This document shows, piece by piece, positions 41,404 to 51,061 of a DNA stretch of 64,000 nucleotides. The first letter of the stretch is position 1. The number at the start of each line of letters is the position of its first letter. Source of the stretch: Rhodococcus jostii RHA1 (GTDB taxonomy: Bacteria; Actinomycetota; Actinomycetes; Mycobacteriales; Mycobacteriaceae); the NCBI RefSeq assembly GCF_000014565.1, contig NC_008268.1, positions 1,984,001 through 2,048,000 on the forward strand. Direction: 5' to 3'. The position numbers and the translations under genes are program-made. Under the pieces are notes generated by a model that saw nothing but the letters and a program-made list of their open reading frames with translations, searched no databases and was not told the origin of the DNA.

Positions 41404-42503
41404 CCGAGATCGCGGCCGCCCAGGCCGACCTGCTACGACCCCACGCGGAGCAGGCCTACGCCGACGAACTCGCCGCCCTCGCCGCGCACGACACCCGGCC
41501 CCGGCCACCGTCGTGGAAATTGTCTCCGTGGGCGGTCGTCACGTACCTGCTCGGCGGCGAACTCGACGACGGCACCGTCATCACCCCCAAGTACGTCGGT
41601 CCCCGTCGGCTCATCGAGGTGGCCGTCGCGACGCTCGCGACCGACCGCGCGCTGCTTCTGCTCGGCGTCCCCGGAACCGCCAAGACGTGGGTTTCCGAAC
41701 ACCTGTCGGCGGCGGTCTCCGGCGAGTCGACGCTGCTCGTCCAGGGAACGTCGGGGACGCCGGAGGAGGCCATCCGGTACGGCTGGAACTACGCGCGGTT
41801 GCTCGCCGAGGGCCCGACAGCGGGTGCACTCGTTCCGTCCCCCGTCATGACGGCCATGCAGGGCGGGCGGATCGCACGGGTCGAGGAACTCACCCGCATT
41901 CCCGCCGATGTGCAGGACGCGCTCATCACCGTGCTGTCGGAGAAGACGCTGCCCATCCCCGAACTGGGCACCGAGGTGCAGGCCGCCAAGGGTTTCAATC
42001 TGATCGCCACCGCGAACGACCGCGACCGCGGGGTCAACGAACTGTCGTCCGCGCTGCGCAGGCGGTTCAACACGGTGGTCCTGCCGCTGCCCGCCGACGA
42101 GGAGGATGAGGTCGCCATCGTCGCGCGGCGCGTCGAGCAGCTCGGGTCCTCGCTGGAACTACCGAAGATCCCGGCGACCGTCGACGAGATCCGGCGCGTG
42201 GTCACCGTGTTCCGCGAACTCCGGTCGGGCGTCACCGGCGACGGCCGCACCAAGCTGAAGTCGCCGTCCGGAACGCTGTCCACGGCGGAGGCGATCTCCG
42301 TCGTCACCAACGGACTCGCCCTCGCCGCGCACTTCGGCGACGGGGTGCTCCGCCCGTCCGACGTCGCCGCCGGCATCCTCGGGTCCGTGCTGAAGGACCC
42401 GGTCGCCGACAAGGTGGTGTGGACGGAGTACCTCGAGGCCGTGGTCCGCGAACGGGAGGACTGGGCCGACTTCTACCGGGCGTGCCGCGAGGTCACCGGG
42501 TGA
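41400..42503 (+). CDS. MoxR-type AAA+ ATPase
   Basis: 367 residues. Walker A GVPGTAKT at 89-96. The Walker B position reads VEELTR (161-166) in place of the usual DEINR: Asp is replaced by Glu162, while the catalytic Glu163 is kept. Sensor 1 is in LIATANDRD and the arginine region is LRRRF. MoxR ATPases act as chaperones or unfoldases with VWA partners, often to insert metals or activate enzymes. The VWA gene is two genes downstream. GTGA overlaps join it to both neighbours. Confidence 0.9.
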   Translation: MTEIAAAQADLLRPHAEQAYADELAALAAHDTRPRPPSWKLSPWAVVTYLLGGELDDGTVITPKYVGPRRLIEVAVATLATDRALLLLGVPGTAKTWVSEHLSAAVSGESTLLVQGTSGTPEEAIRYGWNYARLLAEGPTAGALVPSPVMTAMQGGRIARVEELTRIPADVQDALITVLSEKTLPIPELGTEVQAAKGFNLIATANDRDRGVNELSSALRRRFNTVVLPLPADEEDEVAIVARRVEQLGSSLELPKIPATVDEIRRVVTVFRELRSGVTGDGRTKLKSPSGTLSTAEAISVVTNGLALAAHFGDGVLRPSDVAAGILGSVLKDPVADKVVWTEYLEAVVREREDWADFYRACREVTG

Positions 42504-44668
42504 ACTCCGACGTCCGTGTCTTCGGCATCCGCCACCACGGGCCCGGTTCGGCACGATCGGTGCGGCGCGCGCTCGACGAATTCGTCCCCGACGCCGTCCT
42601 GATCGAAGGGCCCGCGGACGCCGATCCGCTGGTCGCGTTGACCGCCTCCGACACCATGGAACCTCCGGTGGCCCTGCTCGCGTATGCCACCGGGGAGCCC
42701 CGGACGGCGGCGTTCTGGCCGTTCGCCGTGTTCTCCCCGGAGTGGCAGGCGCTGTCGTGGGCGGCTGGGCGCGGCGTCGAAGTCCGCTTCTGCGACCTGC
42801 CCGCCGCCAACACCCTCGCCGCCGACGACTCCGAGCCCCGTGCCGAGGATCCGCTGACCCAGTTGGCCGCCGCGGCGGGCTACGACGACACCGAACGCTG
42901 GTGGGACGCCGTCATCGAATCGGGTTCGGGTCCCGACTCGTTCGACGCGATCACCGAGGCCATGACCGCCCTGCGGGACACCGTCGAACTCGACGAACCC
43001 ACCAGCAGGCGCGAGGCGTACATGCGGCAGACGCTGCGGAAGGTGATCAAGGGCGGCGCGCAGCGGATCGCGGTGGTGTGCGGTGCCTGGCACGCCCCCG
43101 CACTAGCCGGACCTCTCGGACCGGCCACCGCGGACGCGCGAATCCTCAAGGGACTCCCCAAGATCAAGACCTCGCTCACGTGGGTGCCGTGGACGCACTC
43201 GCGGCTGTCCGCCGCGTCCGGGTACGGCGCCGGGATCACCTCCCCCGGCTGGTATCACCACCTGTTCACCGCACCGGACCGGACGATCACCCGATGGCTC
43301 ACGAAGGTCGCGCGGGTACTGCGGGACGAGGACCTTCCGGTGTCGAGCGCGCACGTCATCGAATCCGTCCGTCTCGCGGACACGTTGGCAGCAATGCGTG
43401 CGCGGCCGCTCGCCGGTCTCTCCGAGGTCACCGAGGCCACCCGCGCCGTGATGTGCGACGGCGACGATGTCCTGCTCGACCTCATCACGCGTCGTCTCGT
43501 CGTCGGCGAGGCACTCGGCGCCGTCCCGGAGAACACCCCGACAGTTCCCCTCGACGCCGACCTGCGGGCGCGGGCGAAAACCCTGCGGCTCAAGCAGCAG
43601 GCCACCGAGAAGACCATCGACCTCGACCTGCGCAGAGACAACGACGTCGCGCGGTCCCGGCTCCTGCACCGCCTGCAGATCCTCGGTGTCGACTGGGGCA
43701 CGCCGGCCGACAGCGACGTCCGCGGCACCGGCACGTTCCGTGAAACGTGGTCCCTCACCTGGAAACCCGAACTGGCGGTGTCGATCATCGAGGCGTCGCT
43801 GTGGGGAACCACCGTCGAGGCCGCGGCTACAGCGACGGTGCGCGAGGGGGCGTCGTCCGCTGATGTCTCCCTCGCCCAGCTCACCGGGCTGCTCGAACAG
43901 GCCCTGCTGTCGGATCTCGGCGATGCGCTGGCCGAGCTGCTGCGCGCACTGGAGACGGCTGCCACGCTCGACCACGACGTGATGCACCTGATGGATGCCC
44001 TGCCCGCGCTCACCCGCACGCTGCGATACGGAGACGTCCGCGGCACCGACGTCTCGTCCCTCACCCGCGTCACCGACAGCCTGCTCGTCCGCATCTGCGC
44101 CGGACTGCCCACCGCGATATCGGGTCTCGACGACGACAGCGCACTCGACCTGCGCCGCGCCGTCGACGACGTCCACGCGGCGGTGATGCTGCGCGACGAC
44201 GATCGTGCGTCGGCGCGGTGGCTCGGCACACTCGCCGGCCTCGTCGACCGCAGCGACGTGAACGGCCTCGTGATCGGACGCATGGTCCGATTGCTCCGCG
44301 ACGCAGGCACCGTCAGCGAAACCGAGTCCGCCACCCGACTGTCGCGGGCACTGTCCGTCGGCGCGGATCCCTCCGCCAAGGCGGGGTGGGTCGACGGCTT
44401 CCTCGGCGGCGCAGGGCTGCTGCTGGTCCACGACCGGCAATTGCTGCATCTGCTCGACGGATGGGTGTCGGGACTGCGCGAGCAGGACTTCGTCGACGTT
44501 CTGCCACTGCTGCGGCGCACGTTCGGCGGGTTCGAAACCGGGGAACGCCGGGCCATCGGGCAGTCCGTGGAGGGCGGGTCCACGGAAGATGCCCGCGCCG
44601 AGGTCGACGCTAGGCGGGGCACGATCGCGATCCGGACCGTCGCGGACATTCTGGGGGTGACGTCGTGA
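42500..44668 (+). CDS. DUF5682 protein, TIKI/TraB/EreA-like motifs
   Basis: 722 residues. The N-terminus carries GIRHHGPGSARS (9-20) then PDAVLIEGP (Glu36), and further on AVVCGAWHAPAL. The order GxxH, Glu, then G-x-x-H resembles the TIKI/TraB/PrgY and EreA/ChaN metal-hydrolase fold; this is my inference from pattern only. The C-terminal two thirds is helical and of unknown role. It shares 4-bp GTGA overlaps with the MoxR ATPase before it and the VWA gene after it, so it is probably the enzyme or client that the MoxR-VWA machine acts on. Confidence 0.85.
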   Translation: MNSDVRVFGIRHHGPGSARSVRRALDEFVPDAVLIEGPADADPLVALTASDTMEPPVALLAYATGEPRTAAFWPFAVFSPEWQALSWAAGRGVEVRFCDLPAANTLAADDSEPRAEDPLTQLAAAAGYDDTERWWDAVIESGSGPDSFDAITEAMTALRDTVELDEPTSRREAYMRQTLRKVIKGGAQRIAVVCGAWHAPALAGPLGPATADARILKGLPKIKTSLTWVPWTHSRLSAASGYGAGITSPGWYHHLFTAPDRTITRWLTKVARVLRDEDLPVSSAHVIESVRLADTLAAMRARPLAGLSEVTEATRAVMCDGDDVLLDLITRRLVVGEALGAVPENTPTVPLDADLRARAKTLRLKQQATEKTIDLDLRRDNDVARSRLLHRLQILGVDWGTPADSDVRGTGTFRETWSLTWKPELAVSIIEASLWGTTVEAAATATVREGASSADVSLAQLTGLLEQALLSDLGDALAELLRALETAATLDHDVMHLMDALPALTRTLRYGDVRGTDVSSLTRVTDSLLVRICAGLPTAISGLDDDSALDLRRAVDDVHAAVMLRDDDRASARWLGTLAGLVDRSDVNGLVIGRMVRLLRDAGTVSETESATRLSRALSVGADPSAKAGWVDGFLGGAGLLLVHDRQLLHLLDGWVSGLREQDFVDVLPLLRRTFGGFETGERRAIGQSVEGGSTEDARAEVDARRGTIAIRTVADILGVTS

Positions 44669-44710
44669 CCGAGGACGCGGAGCGGTTACGTCGGTGGCGG
44701 CTGCTGGGGC
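44665..44710 (+). pseudogene. Out-of-frame N-terminus of the VWA gene (apparent frameshift)
   Basis: GTG 44665 overlaps the DUF5682 stop as in the other gene joints and encodes VTEDAERLRRWRLL, a plausible VWA-family N-terminus. After the GGGG run at 44706-44709 the VWA frame (GNAAEESTGG...) is one base ahead. A run of three G would join the two parts into a 385-residue protein. It may be a sequencing error, a real mutation or recoding; the sequence alone cannot decide. Confidence 0.65.
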
Positions 44711-44761
44711 AACGCCGCCGAGGAATCCACCGGAGGTCTCGCGTCCAAGGCGGACGCGGCG

Positions 44762-45823
44762 ATGGACGGCGCTCTGGCCGCCCTCTACGACACCAGCAGC
44801 GAAGGGTCGAAGAGCCGCCGTCGCGGCGCGGGTCTCGGCGGATCGGCGCCGAAGGTCGCGCGCTGGCTCGGCGACATCCGCACCTACTTCCCGAGCAGCG
44901 TCGTGCAGGTGATGCAGAAGGACGCCATCGACCGGCTCGGCCTCACCCAGCTGCTCCTCGAACCCGAACTGCTCGACGCCGTCGAACCGGACGTCCACCT
45001 CGTCGGCACGCTGCTGAGCCTGAACCGGGTGATGCCCGAGACCAGCAAGGCCACCGCCCGGATGGTCGTCGAGAAGGTGGTCCGGGAGGTGGAGGAACGG
45101 ATCGCGCAGAAGACCAGGACAGCCGTCACCGGTGCCCTGAACCGGTCTGCCCGCATCACCAACCCCAAGTACCGCGACATCGACTGGAATCGCACCATCC
45201 GCGCCAACCTCGCGCACTACCTCCCCGAGTACAAGACGGTGGTGCCGGAACGACTGCTCGGATACGGCCGCCGATCGCAGGCCGTGCACCGCGACGTCGT
45301 CCTCGCCATCGACCAATCCGGGTCGATGGCGTCGAGCGTCGTGTACGCGTCCGTGTTCGGCGCGGTCCTCGCCTCGATGCGCGCGCTGAAGACGTCGCTG
45401 ATCGTGTTCGACACGGCGGTCGTCGACCTCACCGACAAGCTGTCCGATCCCGTCGACGTGCTGTTCGGCACGCAACTCGGCGGCGGCACCGACATCAACC
45501 GGGCCATCGCCTACAGCCAGTCGCTGATCGACAGACCGACCGAATCGCTGTTCGTGCTGATCTCGGACCTGTACGAGGGCGGGATCCGCGCGGAGATGCT
45601 GCGGCGGATGTCGGCGATGAAAAACGTAGGCGTCCAGGTGGTTGTTCTGCTGGCGCTGTCCGACGACGGCGCCCCGTCGTTCGATCACGACAACGCGGCG
45701 GCCCTCGGTGCGCTCGGCATCCCCGCATTCGCCTGCACCCCGGACAGGTTCCCGGAACTGCTGGCGCTCGCACTCGAACGCGGCGACATCGGCAGGTGGG
45801 CGGACAGTCTTCAGACGGAGTGA
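44762..45823 (+). CDS. VWA-domain protein (MoxR partner)
   Basis: 353 residues from the first ATG in the frame. A von Willebrand A domain is in the C-terminal half with an intact MIDAS: AIDQSGSMASS (DxSxS), GGGTDINRA (Thr) and LISDLYEGG (Asp). The N-terminal helices (KVARWLGDIRTYFPSSVVQVMQKDAIDRLG) are those of the MoxR-linked VWA family. It would bind Mg and work with the MoxR ATPase two genes upstream. The natural start appears to be GTG 44665, with an apparent frameshift in between; ATG 44762 has only a weak ribosome site. Confidence 0.82.
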   Translation: MDGALAALYDTSSEGSKSRRRGAGLGGSAPKVARWLGDIRTYFPSSVVQVMQKDAIDRLGLTQLLLEPELLDAVEPDVHLVGTLLSLNRVMPETSKATARMVVEKVVREVEERIAQKTRTAVTGALNRSARITNPKYRDIDWNRTIRANLAHYLPEYKTVVPERLLGYGRRSQAVHRDVVLAIDQSGSMASSVVYASVFGAVLASMRALKTSLIVFDTAVVDLTDKLSDPVDVLFGTQLGGGTDINRAIAYSQSLIDRPTESLFVLISDLYEGGIRAEMLRRMSAMKNVGVQVVVLLALSDDGAPSFDHDNAAALGALGIPAFACTPDRFPELLALALERGDIGRWADSLQTE

Positions 45824-45830
45824 CCGGGGG

Positions 45831-46034
45831 TCAGCCGGCGGCCATCCGGCGGTCGCTGTGCAGTTCGGGGTGCGCGTCGGCGCGGATCCTGAGCAGGACC
45901 AGTCCGGAGACCGAGGCGACGATCAGCGACGCGACCGTCCAGGGAACGTGCAGTTCGGAGATCCCGACTCCCGCACCGACGAGTCCCACGAAAAGCAGGC
46001 TCCACATGATCGCTTTGACTGGACCGGACCCCAT
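45831..46034 (-). CDS. Small two-helix membrane protein, unknown
   Basis: 67 residues. Two hydrophobic helices (AIMWSLLFVGLVGAGVGI and WTVASLIVASVSGLVLL) with a basic C-terminal tail. AAGGAGC is well placed before ATG 46034. Not recognised. Its stop lies 7 bp from the convergent VWA stop. Confidence 0.7.
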   Translation of the reverse strand: MGSGPVKAIMWSLLFVGLVGAGVGISELHVPWTVASLIVASVSGLVLLRIRADAHPELHSDRRMAAG

Positions 46035-46169
46035 GGCAATGCTCCTTCACCGAGATTACGTACATCCCCCGTGAGTTCTGGTGTGCGCGCAGAACGTTAG
46101 CTGCGTCACACTGGGGTCCCCGTGCGACACGTCGAAAACGCTCTTTCCGATACCAATCCGAGACCTGGA

Positions 46170-46215
46170 CCCGTGAGTACTTATTAACCGCCCGCGGTTA
46201 ATAAGTACTCACGGG
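46170..46215. terminator. Long perfect hairpin, 22-bp arms, 2-bp loop
   Basis: The arms at 46170-46191 and 46194-46215 are exact reverse complements with CC between them. The element lies five bases before the 3' end of the acyl-CoA dehydrogenase gene (46221) and so sits immediately downstream of that minus-strand operon. There is no U-tract. The size is unusual for an intrinsic terminator. Confidence 0.65.
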
Positions 46216-46220
46216 CGCGG

Positions 46221-47348
46221 CTAGATGATGCTGACGGTCCCCTGGGTGGTCGCCGACGCGAGCACCCGCAGGTGGTCGTCGGACCCGCCGAGGGTGTGCT
46301 CGATGGCCGTCAACCGGCTCACGTAATGCCCGACCGGATACTCGGCCGTCATGCCGATGCCGCCGTGCATCTGGATCGCTTCCTGCCCGATCGTGCGGGC
46401 GGAGCGGCCGATCTGCAGCTTGGCGCGGGAGGCGACCACCGGATCGACGGTTCCGTCGGCCAGCGACATCGTCGCGTAGAGACTCATGCTACGAGCCAGT
46501 TCCAGCAGCACGTACATGTCGGCCGCACGATGCGTGAGCGTCTGGAACTTCGCGATCGGGACACCGAACTGCTTGCGGGTCTTCAGGTACTCGGTGGTCA
46601 GTCGCAGCGCTTCCTCCATCGCGCCGACGGCCTCCGCACACAGTGCCGCCTGCGCCCGGATCTGCGCGCTCTCGATCGCCGACGACGCGTCGCCGCCCGT
46701 ACCGAGAGGCTCAGCCGGGGTGTCCGACAGTTCCACCTGCGCGGCCCGCAGTCCGTCGTGGGTCGCGTAGGCGGTGCGGGTCAGGCCGCTGGCATCGGCG
46801 TCGACGAGGAACAGTCCGACCCCACCGTCCGGGAGTGCCGCCGTGACGACCAGAGTGTTCGCGCTGCCGCCGTGCGGAACGGGGTTCTTGGTGCCCGTGA
46901 GGGTCCACGCGTCGCCGTCCTTCTTCGCGATCGTGGACACCTGGGTGGACGGCCAGCGCACACCCGGTTCCCGATCGGCGAAGGCCAGCAGGAGGTTGCC
47001 CTCCGACACGTCCGGCAGAATCCGGCGACGCTGCTCCGTGCTGCCGGCCGCAGCGATCAGGCCGCCGGGCACGAGCACGGCGTCGAGGACGGGTTCGGGC
47101 GCGAGGCGGCGGCCGATCTCGGTCATCACCGACGCGACCTCGACAGGTCCGGCGCCCATACCGCCGTCTTCCTCGTCGAAGCTCAGACCCAGCAGTCCGA
47201 CCTCGGCGAGTTGCTTCCACACCTGAGGGCTCCACCCCTGCTCGGTGTCGGTGACGGCGTTGCGCTTCTCCGCGTCGTAGCTGCGCCCGAGCAGTTCGCG
47301 GGTGGTGTCGCGCAGCAGTTTCTGTTCGTCGGTCAGTTCGAAGTCCAT
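46221..47348 (-). CDS. Acyl-CoA dehydrogenase, small partner subunit
   Basis: 375 residues. ACAD fold with an atypical middle (KNPVPHGGSANTLVVTAALPDG) and C-terminal MHGGIGMTAEYPVGHYVSRLTAIEHTLGG, without the canonical Glu-bearing YEG segment. Such degenerate ACADs pair with a second subunit to make alpha2beta2 enzymes, as known for ChsE1-ChsE2 in M. tuberculosis. The partner gene lies nine bases upstream. Substrate unknown; CoA-thioesters of branched, cyclic or sterol side chains are candidates. Confidence 0.85.
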   Translation of the reverse strand: MDFELTDEQKLLRDTTRELLGRSYDAEKRNAVTDTEQGWSPQVWKQLAEVGLLGLSFDEEDGGMGAGPVEVASVMTEIGRRLAPEPVLDAVLVPGGLIAAAGSTEQRRRILPDVSEGNLLLAFADREPGVRWPSTQVSTIAKKDGDAWTLTGTKNPVPHGGSANTLVVTAALPDGGVGLFLVDADASGLTRTAYATHDGLRAAQVELSDTPAEPLGTGGDASSAIESAQIRAQAALCAEAVGAMEEALRLTTEYLKTRKQFGVPIAKFQTLTHRAADMYVLLELARSMSLYATMSLADGTVDPVVASRAKLQIGRSARTIGQEAIQMHGGIGMTAEYPVGHYVSRLTAIEHTLGGSDDHLRVLASATTQGTVSII

Positions 47349-47357
47349 GTCACGCCC

Positions 47358-48533
<1,176 letters not shown>

Positions 48534-48604
48534 CGGAATTCCTTCGCACTCGAGGTCGGATTCATGTTCTGGTCCCGACGTTACTCCCTCGTGCGGCTCA
48601 CGGG

Positions 48605-49048
48605 TCAGGCGGTGCGAAGGACGAGCAGGTACGCACCACCGGCGGCGTCGATCTGCGTCTCGACGTTCAGTTCCGGTGCGAGGCGGGACAACCTGTCGAG
48701 CAACCACTCCGCCGCGTCCTCGGCGTCCGATTTGCCCGGGCACCGCGCCACCGCGACCCGTCCGCCCTTGCGGCCGAGTTGTTCGACGACACCGATGATC
48801 GGGGCGGGATCGACGACGAACAACCGGTCGGGCCACGGCACGACCGGTTTGACGGCACCCTTCTTGGTGTTGCACGCCCGGTGCGCGAGGCGTTCGACGC
48901 CGCCCTTCGCCTTGGCCTTCTTCGCGGTGACGACGCTGTCGATGCTGGGGCCACGCGGATCGTTGACCGACATGTCGGGGTCCACCGGTTCGTCACACAG
49001 CCAGCAACGCCACGACTCGCGGTCGCCGACCTCTCGAAGAGTACTCAT
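48605..49048 (-). CDS. HNH-like zinc-binding protein of unknown function
   Basis: 147 residues. An N-terminal CWLCDEPVDP pair of Cys and a later LAHRACNTKKG segment look like an HNH or treble-clef zinc site (CxxC ... H..CN..K). The C-terminal part is alpha/beta with no motif. The full His-Asn-His core is not clear, so nuclease activity is uncertain. ATG 49048 is preferred over TTG 49057. Confidence 0.72.
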   Translation of the reverse strand: MSTLREVGDRESWRCWLCDEPVDPDMSVNDPRGPSIDSVVTAKKAKAKGGVERLAHRACNTKKGAVKPVVPWPDRLFVVDPAPIIGVVEQLGRKGGRVAVARCPGKSDAEDAAEWLLDRLSRLAPELNVETQIDAAGGAYLLVLRTA

Positions 49049-49059
49049 GGGCGCCAACG

Positions 49060-49575
49060 CTACCCGGACGACTGAACCGGATCGAAGCCGGAAATCAGCC
49101 AGTTGTCGCCGGACTTGGTGAGCTCGACGGTGATGCTCGTCGCCGTCACCGCCGCTTCCGGTTTCGCGGCGCTGGTGGTGGTCTGGTTGACGAACAGCAG
49201 CACCGTCGCCGTGTCGGCCGCGACCTCGACGGGACCGGAGGCGGCCACCGTCGCCTGGGTCGCGACCTGGCTCTCCTTGGCCGCCGGGACGACGACGTCC
49301 GTCGTGAACTGTGTGTAGTAGTCGAGGAACTCCCCCGTCAGGCGTTCCTTCGCGGTGCCGACGTCGTTCTCCACCGTGTCCGGCTTGTAGGTCAGCAGGG
49401 CGATCGCGCCCTGCGACGCGGTGTCGGTGACGGTGGCCCGGACGGCGTCGTCGACGCGCCGGTCGGGTCGGTAGAGCGTGAAGTAAAGAACCCCCGCCAG
49501 CACGGCCGCGACGACGGTGAGCGCGCCCAGGATCAGGAGGAGTCTGCGCGACTTCGGCGATGCGTCGGTACTCAC
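49060..49575 (-). CDS. Mce-associated membrane protein
   Basis: 171 residues. One N-terminal membrane helix (LLLILGALTVVAAVLAGVLYF) and a periplasmic SnoaL/NTF2-like domain (VDDAVRATVTDTASQGAIALLTY, TATVLLFVNQTTT, WLISGFDPV) typical of Mce-associated proteins, which support lipid-importing Mce complexes. It is coupled by a 4-bp overlap to a second such gene. No mce genes are present in the window. Confidence 0.82.
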   Translation of the reverse strand: MSTDASPKSRRLLLILGALTVVAAVLAGVLYFTLYRPDRRVDDAVRATVTDTASQGAIALLTYKPDTVENDVGTAKERLTGEFLDYYTQFTTDVVVPAAKESQVATQATVAASGPVEVAADTATVLLFVNQTTTSAAKPEAAVTATSITVELTKSGDNWLISGFDPVQSSG

Positions 49576-50099
49576 TGCACGAACCCTGCCTTCACGATCT
49601 TGTACGTGCCGTCCTCGAGTTGCATCGTCACCCGCATCCGCTGACCGCGCGGCTCCTCGGCCGCGCCGCCCGCATTGGACACCTTCTGCGCGACCGCGAC
49701 GAGCACGTCCGCGGCGTCGCCGTTCTGCGTCTCGATCGCAGCCTGGCGCACCTCCCCCTGGGACTTGACCTTGGCCTCCTGCATGACCGCGATGAGGTCC
49801 TTGGATCGGGCTTCGAATTCGTCGCGGAATTCTCCGGTCGAGCCGTCGAGCACCTTCTGCACGTCTTCGTCGGCCCGCTCGTAGTCCATCGTCGTCAGAT
49901 TCACGACGCCCTGCCGCGCTGCTTCGAGGATCTCGGATCTCTGCTGAGCCTCCTGCTCCGCCTGCCGGTGTGTGTAGCCGAAGTAGCCGCTGACCGCGAC
50001 GAATGCGAGTGCGAGGACGGCGAGAACCGCCACACCCGCGGTGACGGCGGAAGTCCTGGCCTGGGGAGCGGCGTCCTCACCGGTGGGCTCTTCCGCCAT
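49572..50099 (-). CDS. Mce-associated membrane protein
   Basis: 175 residues. One membrane helix (AVTAGVAVLAVLALAFVAVSGYFGY) and a periplasmic domain (EILEAARQGVVNLTTMDYERADEDVQKVLDGSTGEFRDEF) of the Mce-associated family. ATG 50099 has AAGGAA upstream. First of the two-gene unit; orphan Mce-associated pairs occur widely in mycolic-acid bacteria. Confidence 0.82.
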   Translation of the reverse strand: MAEEPTGEDAAPQARTSAVTAGVAVLAVLALAFVAVSGYFGYTHRQAEQEAQQRSEILEAARQGVVNLTTMDYERADEDVQKVLDGSTGEFRDEFEARSKDLIAVMQEAKVKSQGEVRQAAIETQNGDAADVLVAVAQKVSNAGGAAEEPRGQRMRVTMQLEDGTYKIVKAGFVQ

Positions 50100-50288
50100 G
50101 GGGTTCCTTCCGTCGTGCCGTGCCTTTGTTACCTGCATCACGTCAGATGCTACCGGGTAGTCATATCAAATATTTTTGGGTGCCTCCCGTCACGGGATCC
50201 GCGGACGGAAAGGCGCGTGGGAGACCCCGCGTACGGTCGGTGATCATTACTGTTGAGGAGAAGCCAGGCGACTCGAAGGGGATCCACG

Positions 50289-50750
50289 ATGACCAGCGAT
50301 TCAGGCGCACGCAGCCGCGTGCAGTTCGGTGCCGGGGCGACGCCGGAACTCGTCAGTTCCGAGGGACGGACCATCATCGCGGACGCCGTGGTCGCCAAGA
50401 TCGCCGGGATCGCCACCCGTGAGATCAACGGCGTCTACGACGTGGGCGGCGGCACCGCACGCGCTGTCGGCGCCCTCCGCGATCGGATCCCCGGCGCCCG
50501 CGTCAACCACGCCCAGGGCGTCGCCGTCGAAGTCGGCGAGAAACAGGCCGCCATCGACATCGGCATCGTCGCGGAATACGGCGTCGCACTGCACGAACTC
50601 GCGGTCGGCATCCGCCGCAACGTCATCGCGGCCGTCGAGCGCATGACCGGGCTCGAAGTGACCGAAGTGAACATCACCGTCTTCGACGTCATGCTGTTCG
50701 ACGAATCCGAGGCCGCATCCGAGCTCGACGGCAAACCGAGGGTGCAGTGA
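50289..50750 (+). CDS. Asp23/Gls24-family envelope-stress protein
   Basis: 153 residues. The Asp23 domain is clear (IIADAVVAKIAGIATREINGVYDVGG, then IDIGIVAEYGVALHELAVGIRRNVIAAVERMTGLEVTEVNITVFDV). Asp23 proteins sit at the membrane via AmaP and respond to envelope stress. First gene of a five-gene run with 4-bp overlaps ending in an AmaP-like protein. ATG 50289 has AAGGGG upstream. Confidence 0.9.
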   Translation: MTSDSGARSRVQFGAGATPELVSSEGRTIIADAVVAKIAGIATREINGVYDVGGGTARAVGALRDRIPGARVNHAQGVAVEVGEKQAAIDIGIVAEYGVALHELAVGIRRNVIAAVERMTGLEVTEVNITVFDVMLFDESEAASELDGKPRVQ

Positions 50751-51061
50751 CCGGACCACTTCCACCGGACACCCACGCCGAGGACATCTCCGAACGCATC
50801 GTCGCCGCCGTCCTCGCAACCCCCGGAGTGGCAGCGATGCACGGCGGCGCGTTCGGTGAAGTCGCGACCTACCTGCCCGGACGCCGGGTGACCGGGGTGA
50901 CCGTCGGCCCCACGTCCTGTGCGGTCCACCTCGCGGCTCGCTACCCCGCCAACGTCGTCGACACCGCCGAAAGAGTGCGGGCCGCAGTGGAATCGCTGGT
51001 GGACGTCCCCGTCGACGTGACCATCGAAGATCTCCTGACAGAGACAGGACAATCTCAATGA
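50747..51061 (+). CDS. Short Asp23-like protein
   Basis: 104 residues. ISERIVAAVLATPGVAAMHGG and VTGVTVGPTSCAVHLAARYPANVVDTAERVRAAVESLVDVPVDVTIEDL reproduce the Asp23 pattern in a reduced form. GTG 50747 overlaps the previous stop by 4 bp, and its own stop overlaps the next gene's ATG. Confidence 0.75.
   Translation: MTGPLPPDTHAEDISERIVAAVLATPGVAAMHGGAFGEVATYLPGRRVTGVTVGPTSCAVHLAARYPANVVDTAERVRAAVESLVDVPVDVTIEDLLTETGQSQ

Noticed and set aside
43103..45688. 861-residue open frame on the minus strand opposite DUF5682 and the VWA gene
   Set aside because: Arg/Gly/Asp/Val-rich composition and no motif; it is the mirror of well-supported plus-strand genes in high-GC DNA.
44665..46074. 469-residue frame continuing from the VWA GTG start
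   Set aside because: After about 14 residues it is Arg/Pro/His-rich and unlike any protein, while the neighbouring frame encodes the VWA domain.
49060..50099. Part of an mce operon
   Set aside because: Only two Mce-associated proteins are present; no YrbE or Mce genes lie nearby.
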